Source: Candidatus Symbiobacter mobilis CR
GTDB taxonomy: Bacteria > Pseudomonadota > Gammaproteobacteria > Burkholderiales > Burkholderiaceae_C
Length of the DNA: 64,000 nucleotides
Reading direction: 5' to 3'
Assembly (NCBI RefSeq): GCF_000477435.1
Contig: NC_022576.1
Span: 2,666,001 to 2,730,000, forward strand
Shown here in pieces: positions 10,178 through 18,782 of this stretch; position 1 is the stretch's first letter, and every line of letters begins with the position of its first letter. Made by a program: the position numbers and the translations under genes. Under the pieces are notes generated by a model. That model was not told the origin of the DNA. It made no database searches and was given only the letters and a program-made list of their open reading frames with translations.

Positions 10178-10271
10178 CGTAGGGGCAACCCCCCGTGGTT
10201 GCCCAGTTTGCGGTTTCCCTGATTGCGGTTTCCCAATGTCATCGGGGCAGGCATGGGGGCCTGCCCCTACG
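10178..10271. repeat. 94-bp palindromic mini-element inside hsdM
   Basis: The segment is bounded by a 10-bp inverted repeat, CGTAGGGGCA at 10178-10187 and TGCCCCTACG at 10262-10271. It contains two internal palindromes: GGGCAACC...GGTTGCCC (10183-10204) and GGGGCAGGC...GCCTGCCCC (10244-10267). Between them TTGCGGTTTCCC occurs twice with a 15-bp period (10208, 10223). In hsdM it encodes a low-complexity GKPQ-type stretch that looks inserted between HAWRSP and ADIPGF. Confidence 0.75.
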
Positions 10272-10393
10272 GGGGATCGCCACGCATGATAGGTGCGGGT
10301 GATGGTGGCGATGTCTTCTGCGGAAAACTCCTTGGTGCGGCGGTTGATGAGGTGGCCGAGGTTGCGGGCGTCGATAAACAGGATTTCATCTGC

Positions 10394-10456
10394 GCGGTTG
10401 CGAAAGCCCTCACCCCCAGCCCCTCTCCCAAAGGGCGAGGGGTTTAGGCGGTTGCG
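10394..10456. repeat. 54-bp in-frame palindromic insertion with 9-bp duplication in hsdM
   Basis: A palindrome CCCCTCTCCC-AAA-GGGCGAGGGG (10420-10442) lies in an insert flanked by a 9-bp direct repeat GCGGTTGCG (10394-10402 and 10448-10456). Insert plus one repeat copy is 54 bp, exactly 18 codons, encoding NPSPFGRGAGGEG and duplicating the RNR residues. Removing it leaves SRNRADEILFID, which reads as normal HsdM. Confidence 0.8.
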
Positions 10457-10971
10457 GCTCAGAAACCACAGGCAGGCGGGGATTTGGGTGTTCAAAAACA
10501 GCTTGGCGGGCAGATTGACGATGCAGTCCACCAGCCGCGCCTCGACCAGCGCCTTGCGGATGTCACCCTCGCCGGAGCTTTTGGAGGTGAGCGCGCCCTT
10601 GGCGAGCACGAAACCGGCCTGTCCGCCGGGGTTCAGGTGATAGAGGAAGTGTTGAATCCAGGCGTAGTTGGCGTTGCCGGTGGGCGGCACGCCGTGTTGC
10701 CAGCGGCCATCCTTGCGCAGCAGGTCGCCGCTCCAGTCGCTGTCGTTGAAGGGTGGATTGGCGATGACGTAATCGGCCTTGAGGTCTTTATGGGTGTCGT
10801 TGAGGAAGGAGCCTTCGTTGTTCCATTTCACCTGCGAGCTGTCGAGGTGGCGGATGGCAAGGTTCATCTTGGCCAGACGCCAGGTGGTCAGGTTGCTCTC
10901 CTGCCCGTAAATGGAGATGTCGTCGACCTTACCCTGGTGGCCGGTCACGAACTTTTCTGATTGCACAAACA

Positions 10972-12723
10972 GTAACTTCTCAAAAAGTTATGGCAATATA
11001 TTGTTTTTCGTAAAAAACAGCATATAATGCTATCCATGGATCAAGCACAGATACTAGCCAGAGACGAGTATACCGTGTCCCCTGTGCCGAGTCTCCCGCA
11101 AATTCCTGCAGAAGAAATGTGTCTGCATTGCAAAAATAAGTCGGATATTATTGATGCGCAAGCTGAAACCATCCAAGAATTGAAAACAGAGATTCAGCAG
11201 TTGCGCGATGAAATCGCTATCCTCAAAGGTGAAAAATCAAAACCAGTATTAAAGCCCAGCAAAATGGACAAAAATACTGATCTGGATGACAATCCCCCAC
11301 ACAGTAACGGCAGTGGCGTAATCTCCAAAAGACCTGGTTCCGCAAAGCGCAGCAAAACAGCTCAACTAATCATCCACGAAATTCGCATCATCAAGCCAGC
11401 AGGCCCGATTCCCTCTGGCGCTCGGCTAAAAAGCTATCAAAACTTCGTTGTTCAAGGCCTCATCATCAAGGCACACAACATCTGTTATCGCCTCGCTTGT
11501 TATCAAACCAATGACGGGAAATGCCTCAGAGGTCAGCTCCCACCAGAATTGCAAGGCCAGCATTTCAATCCTACATTGCGCAACTATATTCTGTACCAAC
11601 ATCACCACTGCCATGTTACACAGCCACTTCTCTTGGAGCAATTGAGCGAATGGCATATCGATATCTCGTCAGGTCAAATCAATGCCCTGCTGAGTCAACA
11701 TACTGAACCATTCCACACAGAAAAAGATGAAATACTGGCCATCGGTCTGCAAAAAAGCCAGTACGTCACAGTCGATGACACCGGCGCACGTCATGCAGGC
11801 CAGAACGGCTACGCCCTGCACGTCGGGAACGAGGACTTCGGCTGGTTCCAAAGCACCGACAGCAAGAGCAGAATCAACTTCCTCCAATGTTTGCACGCCG
11901 GTCCGGTCACAACCCAGGTCAACGAACATGCCCTGACCTACATGGAAGAACATGGCTTGAGTAATGACGTATGTAGTCAGCTACAAGATCATGCCACTCC
12001 TGAGTTCTTAAGCATCGAACTATGGCGCAAACATCTCGAAGCATTGAAAATCGATAGTGAGACGCACGTACGTATCGCTACGGAAGGTGCTTTACTTGGG
12101 AGCCTGGTAGAAAAAGGCTTCAACCTGAAATTGGCAATCGTCAGTGATGGAGCCGGTCAATTCGCAGTCCTGTTGCACGCTCTGTGCTGGATACACGCCG
12201 AACGTCTTGTTCACAAGCTGATACCGGTCAATGAAGGGCAGAGACAAGCTGTAGCGCAGGTGCGCTCCGATATATGGAGGTTGTATGGCGATTTGAAAGC
12301 ATACAAGCGCAACCCGAACGCGAATATGGTAGAACAGTTCGAAAAACGTTTTGATAGTGTTTTCAATAGAAAAACCGGCTACCAAACACTAGATAATCTC
12401 CTGAAGCGCTTGTATGGGAAAAAAGAAGAGTTGTTGTTAGTATTGCAACGACCAGAAATCCCGCTACATACGAACGGAAGCGAAACTGCCCTTCGGGATT
12501 TGGTAAAGAAACGAAAAGTGAGTGGTGGAACCCGTAGCGACCTTGGGCGACAATGTCGAGATACGTTTGCGAGTTTGAAGAAGACTTGTCGGAAACAAGG
12601 TATTTCGTTTTGGCGGTATTTGGAAGATCGCATCACACAAACTAATGCCATTCCGCGATTGGCGACGCTCATTCGTACCTAATACACTATTTGCAATTTC
12701 GCCATAACTTATTGAGAAGTTAC
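10972..12723 (+). mobile_element. IS66-family (ISBst12-like) insertion sequence in hsdM
   Basis: The 1752-bp element has terminal inverted repeats GTAACTTCTCAAAAAGTTA (left, from 10972) and its near-perfect complement on the right (to 12723). It is flanked by an exact 8-bp duplication CACAAACA (10964-10971 and 12724-12731), the size expected for the IS66 family. It has one transposase gene and no tnpA/tnpB accessory genes, as in the ISBst12 subgroup. Its lower GC content contrasts with hsdM around it. Confidence 0.93.
11027..12682 (+). CDS. IS66-family transposase
   Basis: The protein has 551 residues. An N-terminal coiled coil (about 40-70, QAETIQELKTEIQQLRDEIA) with a CLHC zinc-ligand-like pair is followed by a DDE domain. 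The acidic triad fits D250 or D251 (TVDDTGARH), D374 (IVSDGAGQF) and E487 (HTNGSETALRD). The C-terminal segment (GGTRSDLGRQCRDTFASLKK) is typical of the IS66/ISBst12 group. It appears intact. An alternative start is the ATG at 11036. Confidence 0.92.
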   Translation: MLSMDQAQILARDEYTVSPVPSLPQIPAEEMCLHCKNKSDIIDAQAETIQELKTEIQQLRDEIAILKGEKSKPVLKPSKMDKNTDLDDNPPHSNGSGVISKRPGSAKRSKTAQLIIHEIRIIKPAGPIPSGARLKSYQNFVVQGLIIKAHNICYRLACYQTNDGKCLRGQLPPELQGQHFNPTLRNYILYQHHHCHVTQPLLLEQLSEWHIDISSGQINALLSQHTEPFHTEKDEILAIGLQKSQYVTVDDTGARHAGQNGYALHVGNEDFGWFQSTDSKSRINFLQCLHAGPVTTQVNEHALTYMEEHGLSNDVCSQLQDHATPEFLSIELWRKHLEALKIDSETHVRIATEGALLGSLVEKGFNLKLAIVSDGAGQFAVLLHALCWIHAERLVHKLIPVNEGQRQAVAQVRSDIWRLYGDLKAYKRNPNANMVEQFEKRFDSVFNRKTGYQTLDNLLKRLYGKKEELLLVLQRPEIPLHTNGSETALRDLVKKRKVSGGTRSDLGRQCRDTFASLKKTCRKQGISFWRYLEDRITQTNAIPRLATLIRT

Positions 12724-13368
12724 CACAAACATACCGCCAGAGCCGCAGCAGGGGTCGAGCACCCGGCCCTTGTACGGCTCCAGCATCTCCACCAGCAGTT
12801 CGACCACACTGCGCGGGGTGTAGAACTGACCGCCCTTCTTGCCTTCAGCCAACGCAAATTCGCCGAGGAAATACTCAAACACATGGCCGAGCAGATCGGC
12901 GCTGCGCGCCTTGGCATGGCCGAGGGCGATGTTGCCGACCAGATCGATGAGTCCACCCAGACTGGTGGGGTCGAGATTGCCGCGTGCGAAAACTTTGGGC
13001 AGTACATCGCGCAACGAGGGGTTTTCCTTCTCGATGGCGTCCATGGCGGCATCGACCGTCTTGCCGATGTTCGGCTGCCTGGCCTGGGTGAGCAGATACG
13101 ACCAGCGCGCAGTCTCCGGCACAAAGAACACGTTCTCCGCCTGGTATTCGTCCTTGTCTTCCGGGTCAGCGCCGGCGTAGTCGCCTTCACCCTTTTGCAG
13201 TTTTTCGTATAGCTCGTCAAAGGCATCGGATATGTACTTGAGGAAGATCAACCCCAGCACAATGTGCTTGTACTCCGCCGCGTCGATGTTTTTGCGCAGC
13301 TTGTCTGCCGCCTTCCACATCTGCTTTTCGATGGGTTCTTCCTGTTTTGGTGCTGCTTGCTTGGCCAT
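12724..13368 (-). pseudogene. hsdM: hsdM, N-terminal part, truncated by the IS66-type insertion
   Basis: This is the first 215 codons of the type I methyltransferase subunit: the N-terminal helical domain ([20 protein letters not shown]) and the SAM-binding motif I in [12 protein letters not shown], which is the last host sequence before the insertion. The ATG at 13368 is preceded by AAGGAACACC. As it stands the frame runs a few codons into the element and stops at 12709. It is the first gene of the operon, so the insertion may also be polar on the genes downstream. Confidence 0.92.
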
Positions 13369-13464
13369 GGTGTTCCTTTAAGGAGTACTACCGTTTTGGT
13401 CGAGATTTACTTGGTTAACGATTGAATTCAGCGGCTTCCGTAGGCATACCGCTGGAATGATGGG

Positions 13465-14437
13465 TATGCGCCCAGCATGGGCGCGAACTTATGGGGTGGA
13501 AATCCCCTGTGGGAGAACCGGATTGGACTCATTGTGAGCAATAGTCACCACTAGCCGAAGGCCAGGGCTATTTCGCGAGAAGTAGTCTGGAGGAAGCCCG
13601 AGAGCAAAAGTGCGAGACGACGAACAGGAACCGCATAGAAGGCCCAGAGTGCCGAGGCGAGCTGGCACAGGACGGCAAAGCCCATCGGTTTGGTGCTCAG
13701 GGTACATGCGGCGTTTGCGCACAGAAAGTTTGCGTTCTTACCTGGGGAGATCTGCACCGCGTGCGGTGCGAATGGATGACGGCGTGACCATGGAAGGCTT
13801 CCCCACCCATGCACGCGCACACTGACCAGCCGTGCGACAGCAAATTTGGGCGCTACCTGCGCGCCGGGGTGCTGGTCAAAAGCAAGGTGGCACCGATGAG
13901 CGAAAGCGCCTTTTTGGGCTTCACGATCAAGGGCAAGAAAGTACGCTGGACTGATAAGGCTCTGGCGGATTTCAAGCACCGCATCAAGAAGCTGACTGCG
14001 CGAAACTGGGGCAATACTTGCGGGGGTGGACGGCGTACTTTGGTATCAGCCAGTATTACCGCCCGGTACCCGAACTGGACGAGTGGATCAGACGGCGTAA
14101 GCGAATGTGCTACTGAAAACAGTGGCGCTGGCCGCGCACGAAAATCAAGAACCTGCTGGCATTGGGCGTAAGCCTGAAGTCGGCGATTCAGCACGGAGTC
14201 AGCAGCAAAAGCTATTGGCAGATGTCCAGAACCCCGGTTATCAATCAGGCTATATCCAACGTGTGGTTACAGGAGCAGGGTTTGCAGAGTGTGAAAGACC
14301 TGTGGTGCAAGGCACAGGGGTACATGGTCACCAAGAGAAAGATTTCGTCGAGCGAGCCGACTTGTTGAACCGCCCACTGCGGACCCGCACGGTGGGTGGT
14401 GTGGGGGGTGACGGTTAGAAGCCGTTGCCTACCCGAT
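13465..14437 (+). mobile_element. Group II intron remnant 2 (5' RNA end, partial maturase, 3' end)
   Basis: A GCGCCCAGCATGGGCGC stem near 13465 looks like the intron 5' end, followed by structured RNA to about 13800. The protein region then starts late, in the thumb/maturase part (KVAPMSESAFLGFTIKGKK), shifts frame near 14010-14030 into RGWTAYFGISQYYRPVPEL, has a stop at the WKQW position, and continues to SSSEPTC near 14367. Positions 14360-14437 are the RNA 3' end. The reverse-transcriptase core is deleted, so the copy is dead. It has the same orientation as remnant 1, and the two bracket the hsd locus. No other gene is seen in this stretch. Confidence 0.85.
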
Positions 14438-16783
14438 TATATTACAGACAACAGAGCTTCACATTCCTGTTCAATATCACGCATTAAAAGTCGCACTTTT
14501 TCCATTTCTCCGCTCTTTGCAGTAATCTCTATTTGATAAGCTGCATCATTTAGCCTGTGAGCAGCTAAATTTGCAGCAAGCCCTTTAATGGTATGTGATT
14601 GTCTCATAACTTCCTGAATATCATCATTATCTACGGCTGTTTTCAATATCTGTATATAATCGGGTAAATCTTTACGCAGGAATGAAAAAAGTTGACTCAT
14701 CACTTCCTCATCTCCTTCGACACGGTTCAAAAATTCTTCTCTGTCAAATATTTTTCTTAAGTCGGCATGTGGCGGAGTGATATATGTGTCAGAAGATTGG
14801 GACATAATACCAGAATACCTGTAAAGGACTTCACGTAATTTTTCAGGTTCAACCGGCTTGGAAATATAGTCATCCATTCCGGCAGCAATACACTCCTCGC
14901 GATCCTGCGGTGTTGCATTTGCGGTCATGGCAATAATAGGCACTTTGAACTGTTCACCCCTTATTATTCTTGTGGCTTCAAGTCCGTCCATCTCCGGCAT
15001 CTGAACATCCATCAGAATAATATCATACTCATTTTGACGAATTGCCTCTGTTGCCTTTTTACCATTCCGGACCGCATCTGCACAGATTCCCATTTTTTTT
15101 AGAATTATCAAGCCAAATCGCTGATTAAACTCATTATCTTCAGCAAGCAGAACGCGAAGACCTGCAAATTGTGAGTCTGATATTAAAGTCGTGTTATTAA
15201 GCGTGCAAACAGGGTCGAGCGTCTTGCTTCCTTGTTCAAATTTTGCAGTGAATCGGAATGTAGTGCCTTTTCCATATTCACTCTCAATTAAAATCCTGCC
15301 TCCCATAAGTTCGACAAGCCTCTTTGAAATCACAAGTCCAAGACCTGTTCCGCCATATTTTCGGGTTGTTGAAGAATCTGCCTGTGAAAAAGGTTGAAAC
15401 ATACGATCCAGACGGTCTTGCGGAATGCCGATGCCTGTGTCGGCAACGCTGAAGCTGAGAATAATCTGATTCTGTTCGTTAGTATTTTCATTCTCAACTG
15501 TTATGGTTATCCCACCTTTTGCTGTGAATTTGACAGAATTATTGAGCAGATTCAGGATAACCTGACGAAGACGGTTGCGGTCGCCTTTGAGAAAACGCGG
15601 AATATCAGGAGAGATATTACAGCTAAGAGTCAATCCCTTTTCAGAGGCTTTTATCTTCAGTATGTCAGTTATTTTACCAAGAAAATTTTTCAGATCAAAA
15701 TCAACTGATTCCAATTCAATTTTACCCGCCTCGATTTTTGAGAAATCAAGAATATCCTCGATAAGTGACAGAAGTATTTCAGAGGAGTGGGACAGAATAA
15801 GAGCATATTCCTGCTGTTCATCGGTAAGCGTAGTCTCTCTAATAAGTCTGCTCATGCCGATAATCACGTTCATCGGAGTTCTTATTTCATGGCTCATGTT
15901 GGCAAGAAATTCAGATTTGGCACGATTGGCAGATTCAGCAGCCTCTTTTGCCTCTTTCAGTTCTTCTATCATCCGCCTGCGCTCGGTTACATCAAGAATG
16001 AATCCGCTCCAAATTGCCGGTTCACCAGGCGGAGCAGGGTTAGGACGCGAGGAGAGCTGTATCCACTTAAAACAACCGGATTGTGTAAGGATTCGCACTT
16101 CAGTATCGAAAAATTTCCCTTCTCTGTTAGATGCAGCATCCTCATCATGCAGCCTTCGCAGATCATCGCTGTGAATCATCTTCCAAAATAAGTTCATATC
16201 AGATAAAAGTTCTTTTTCGTCCAATTCCAGGATTTCCCGACAGCTCGGTCCCACATAGAGGAATCTGCTGCTGCCGTCAGGATACAGAATGTAGTCATAC
16301 AGCATAACTGGCACACAGGATATAATCCGGTTATAATGTCTCTCGCTGTTAAGTAACGCTTCTTCTGCCCGCTTGCGGTCGGTGATATCGTGAATAATCG
16401 AAAACAGCAGTGTTTTTCCTTTAAAAATTATTGGGGAAGAATGAACCTCAACATAACGAATCTCTCCGTTTTTCAAGCGATGCTGAAAAGAAAACTCCCT
16501 GCACTCTTCGGTCATCATTTGCGTTATTGTCTGACGGATACATTCGGGCTGTAATTGATTAATTTTTCCGATCTCCATCTCTTCAAATTCCTGTATGGAA
16601 TATCCGTAATAGTTGGCAGCTGACTTATTTGCCTTGATAATATGTCCAGTCTCAGGATTAATAAGCAGCATTACAGCACTATGATGTTCAAACATGCCCC
16701 TAAACAGAGCTTCTTTTTGACAAATGGTATTTTCTGCTTTTTTACGTTCCAGAATTTCATTCTCAAGTTGAGCGTTCCGGAGT
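14437..16783 (-). pseudogene. Hybrid sensor histidine kinase, C-terminal 85 percent, cut from its receiver domain by IS200
   Basis: The frame holds two PAS domains (about residues 25-145 and 155-275), a HisKA domain with the phospho-accepting His in FLANMSHEIRTPMN, an HATPase domain (GIGIPQDRLDRMF, GTGLGLVISKRLV), a receiver with Asp in IILMDVQMPEMDG and a C-terminal Hpt domain (SHTIKGLAAN). Together with 17380-17789 it forms one 919-codon gene once the 596-bp IS200 element is removed. Base composition is much more AT-rich than the chromosome, so it was probably acquired by transfer. The first base of its TAA complement (14437) coincides with the last base of group II intron remnant 2. A shortened kinase may still be made from an ATG at 16794, created inside the IS. 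Confidence 0.88.
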
Positions 16784-17379
16784 TTTATTATCAATCACAA
16801 GGTTAAAACCACCGGCTTTAGCCGGTCAGCTTTAGCTACGCGAATAAGCCTCAAAAAAGGGGACGGCATGGATTATAGATACGGAAGTCATACAGTATTC
16901 CAGATAGAGTATCACTTTGTATGGGTTACGAAATACCGTTACAAGGTTCTGACGGGAGAAATTGGGGAGCGGGTCAGAGAGCTAGTGCGAGAAACATGTG
17001 AGGCATTTGAAATCAGGATTGTGAAGGGTGTGGTAAGTAAGGATCACGTGCATATCTTGGTAAGTTGCCCGCCGGTAATGGCACCAAGTGAGATTGTCCG
17101 GAGGCTGAAAGGGCGGACAGCAAGCAAGCTGTTGGAAGAGTTTCCACACATAAAAAAGAGATACTGGGGACGTCACTTTTGGGCGAGAGGATACTTTTGT
17201 GCAACTGTAGGGCAGATGACAGAAGAAATGATTAAGAGCTACTTAGAACACCATTTTGAACCGAGGCAGAACGATGATTTCAAGATGGAGCCGGGCTAAA
17301 ACGCGTCGTTCAGCCGACGCGTATCCGGACTTTCAGTCCGTAATATCAACCCACCAGCTTTAGCTGGTGGTTGTTGAGT
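16784..17379 (+). mobile_element. IS200-type insertion sequence, copy 1
   Basis: A 596-bp element with subterminal hairpins at both ends, ACCACCGGCTTTAGCCGGT on the left (near 16809) and CCACCAGCTTTAGCTGGTGG on the right (near 17352). It has no inverted terminal repeats and makes no target duplication, as expected for IS200/IS605 single-strand transposition. It matches 59854-60448 almost base for base. Removing it fuses the two kinase fragments in frame (QNAQ-LRNAQL). Confidence 0.92.
16868..17299 (+). CDS. tnpA: IS200-type Y1 HUH transposase TnpA
   Basis: This 143-residue single-strand transposase carries the HUH motif in KDHVHILVSC (His-Val-His) and a catalytic tyrosine probably in MIKSYLEHH. 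Length and the N-terminal FQIEYHFVWVTKYR segment match IS200-group TnpA. No TnpB gene is present. Unlike the copy at 59938, the A6 tract at the HIKKRYWGRHF position is intact, so this copy could be the source of the other or of a common ancestor. Confidence 0.93.
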   Translation: MDYRYGSHTVFQIEYHFVWVTKYRYKVLTGEIGERVRELVRETCEAFEIRIVKGVVSKDHVHILVSCPPVMAPSEIVRRLKGRTASKLLEEFPHIKKRYWGRHFWARGYFCATVGQMTEEMIKSYLEHHFEPRQNDDFKMEPG

Positions 17380-17789
17380 TGAGCATTTTGAGCTTCTAAT
17401 TGTTTTCGTAGGGCATTGATTTCCAAATGTCGGTTAATGCGAGCAAGAACCTCATCAGGCTGAAATGATTTGGTAATATAATCAACAGCCCCCATTTCAA
17501 GCCCCTTTATTTTATCTGTCTGATGAACATCTGCGATAATAAAAATTACTGGAATTCCCGCAGTTTCAGAGTTGTTCTTCAACTTTTCACATACCTCAAA
17601 TCCATCCATGACTGGCATACGCACATCAAGCAAAATAAGGTCTGGGTTGCTTTGAGCTGCTTTTTGAAGTCCGCTTTCACCGTTATGCGCAATCATTAGA
17701 TTAAAACCCCATAATTTCAGATCTTCGATCAAAACAAGAAGATCGGTAGGGTTACCATTTATTATTAAAATGGTCTGATCTTTTTTCAT
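17380..17789 (-). pseudogene. N-terminal receiver domain of the IS200-split hybrid kinase
   Basis: The frame starts at ATG 17789 and encodes a complete receiver (about 120 residues) with phospho-acceptor Asp in LILLDVRMPVMDGFEV and Lys in DYITKSF, followed by the start of a coiled coil (INALRKQLEAQNAQL). The frame then enters the IS and stops at 17346, giving a 147-residue stand-alone receiver. The coiled coil continues as LRNAQLENEILERKKAE in the distal fragment. The low GC content is shared with the kinase part. Confidence 0.87.
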
Positions 17790-17967
17790 AAATTTTCACC
17801 TGTACCAGTGCTTGTTGAATCATCATAGGTAAAACTGAGTTTGCAATAGCCCTGTTTTTCTGACCTTTTTGGAAAATACACTGTTCTTAAGGGCTTTCTT
17901 CGCGCAAGTACTTTTCTGAAAGTCTATATTTTTGTGTTTGAATTTGCAAGAGAAACGCGCGCAATAA

Positions 17968-18066
17968 TAATACCAATTTCTTTGAAGTATCATATTAATT
18001 TTTTTTAAAAGTTTTATTTTAAATACGCTGCAAAAAATGAATTATTTCATTAGGGAATTGGTATAA
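17968..18066. repeat. AT-rich segment with short inverted ends, possible MITE
   Basis: ATACCAATT at 17970-17978 and AATTGGTAT at 18056-18064 are perfect inverted repeats enclosing about 78 bp of very AT-rich DNA. No coding frame is seen in 17790-18076. The size and ends suggest a small non-autonomous element, but no parent element is recognised here. Confidence 0.35.
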
Positions 18067-18076
18067 TATAACGTGC

Positions 18077-18162
18077 AGTATACACCGAGAGCGGTGTATA
18101 CTCAGATTGATCAGAAGGTGTATAGCACATCGATTTCCCATGAAATCAGTGCATATACACCC
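18077..18162. repeat. Tandem hairpins with four GGTGTATA units before the integrase remnant
   Basis: A perfect palindrome AGTATACACC-GAGAGC-GGTGTATACT spans 18077-18102. A second, longer imperfect hairpin follows: GGTGTATAGCAC at 18117, inner stem GATTTC-CCAT-GAAATC, then GTGCATATACACC ending near 18162. The octamer GGTGTATA or its complement thus occurs four times in about 85 bp, ending 16 bp before the integrase ATG. It may be an operator or a recombination site. Confidence 0.6.
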
Positions 18163-18177
18163 ATTTCACGCACTGGC

Positions 18178-18695
18178 ATGACAGTCGAAGCCCCCGCACC
18201 ACACACTCCATCGCCGCCCAAACTGCTGGATCAGTTGCGGGAGAAAATTCGCCTGCGGCACTATAGTATTCGTACCGAGACCCAGTACGTCCATTGGGTG
18301 AAGCATTGCATTCTGTTTGACAACAAACGTCACCCCAATCTCTTGGGCGCACCAGAAGTCGATGCCTATTTGACGCATTTGGCGGTGACAGGCAATGTTG
18401 CCGCATCGACGCAAAATCAGGCTTTGTCGGCTTTGCTTTTTTTGTACCGCAGCAGTGCTGGCGCAGGATTTGCCTTTGATGCAGGATATGGTGCGCGCCA
18501 AGCGTCCTGCGCGTTTGCCAGTGGTATTGACGCAGCGCGAGGTATTGGCTGTGCTGGATCGGATGGAGGGAACGCATGGACTGATGAACCGTACAAGAAC
18601 TATTGGGCCATGCCGATGTAGAAATCACCATGATCTATACCCATGTGCTCAATAAGGGGGGCAAGGGCGTTACTAGTCCGTTGGATTCGTTGTGA
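18178..18695 (+). pseudogene. Integron-integrase-like tyrosine recombinase, decayed
   Basis: The frame from ATG 18178 encodes the N-terminal core-binding domain (PPKLLDQLREKIRLRHYSIR, then VAASTQNQALSALLFLYR). It then shifts frame into DLPLMQDMVRAKRPARLPVV and LTQREVLAVLDRMEGTHGLM, loses most of the catalytic domain, and resumes in another frame at [20 protein letters not shown], ending at TGA 18693-18695. The terminal block carries the C-terminal catalytic His (LLGHA) and Tyr (IYTHVL); the first catalytic Arg and the HxxR box are missing. These signatures resemble integron-type integrases. It cannot be active. Confidence 0.85.
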
Positions 18696-18782
18696 CCATC
18701 GTAGTGCATCGCTTTTCCTGAATGCAAAGAATGTCGATTTGATCCCAGATCGTCCATAAGCCCGTGGGGGTAGCGATACAAA

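Larger units (their letters stand above)
9953..10971 (-). pseudogene. hsdM: hsdM, C-terminal part, separated by the IS66-type insertion
   Basis: This is the second part of the adenine-N6 methyltransferase subunit. It resumes at QSEKFVTGHQG, contains motif IV (NPPFND) and ends with the coiled C-terminal region. Joined to 12724-13368 after removing the element and one 8-bp duplicate, the gene is exactly 552 codons and in frame. Two palindromic mini-insertions are read in frame here (10178-10271 and 10403-10456). A shorter product could start from the ATG at 10966 but would lack the S-adenosylmethionine motif, so it should not methylate. Confidence 0.9.
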
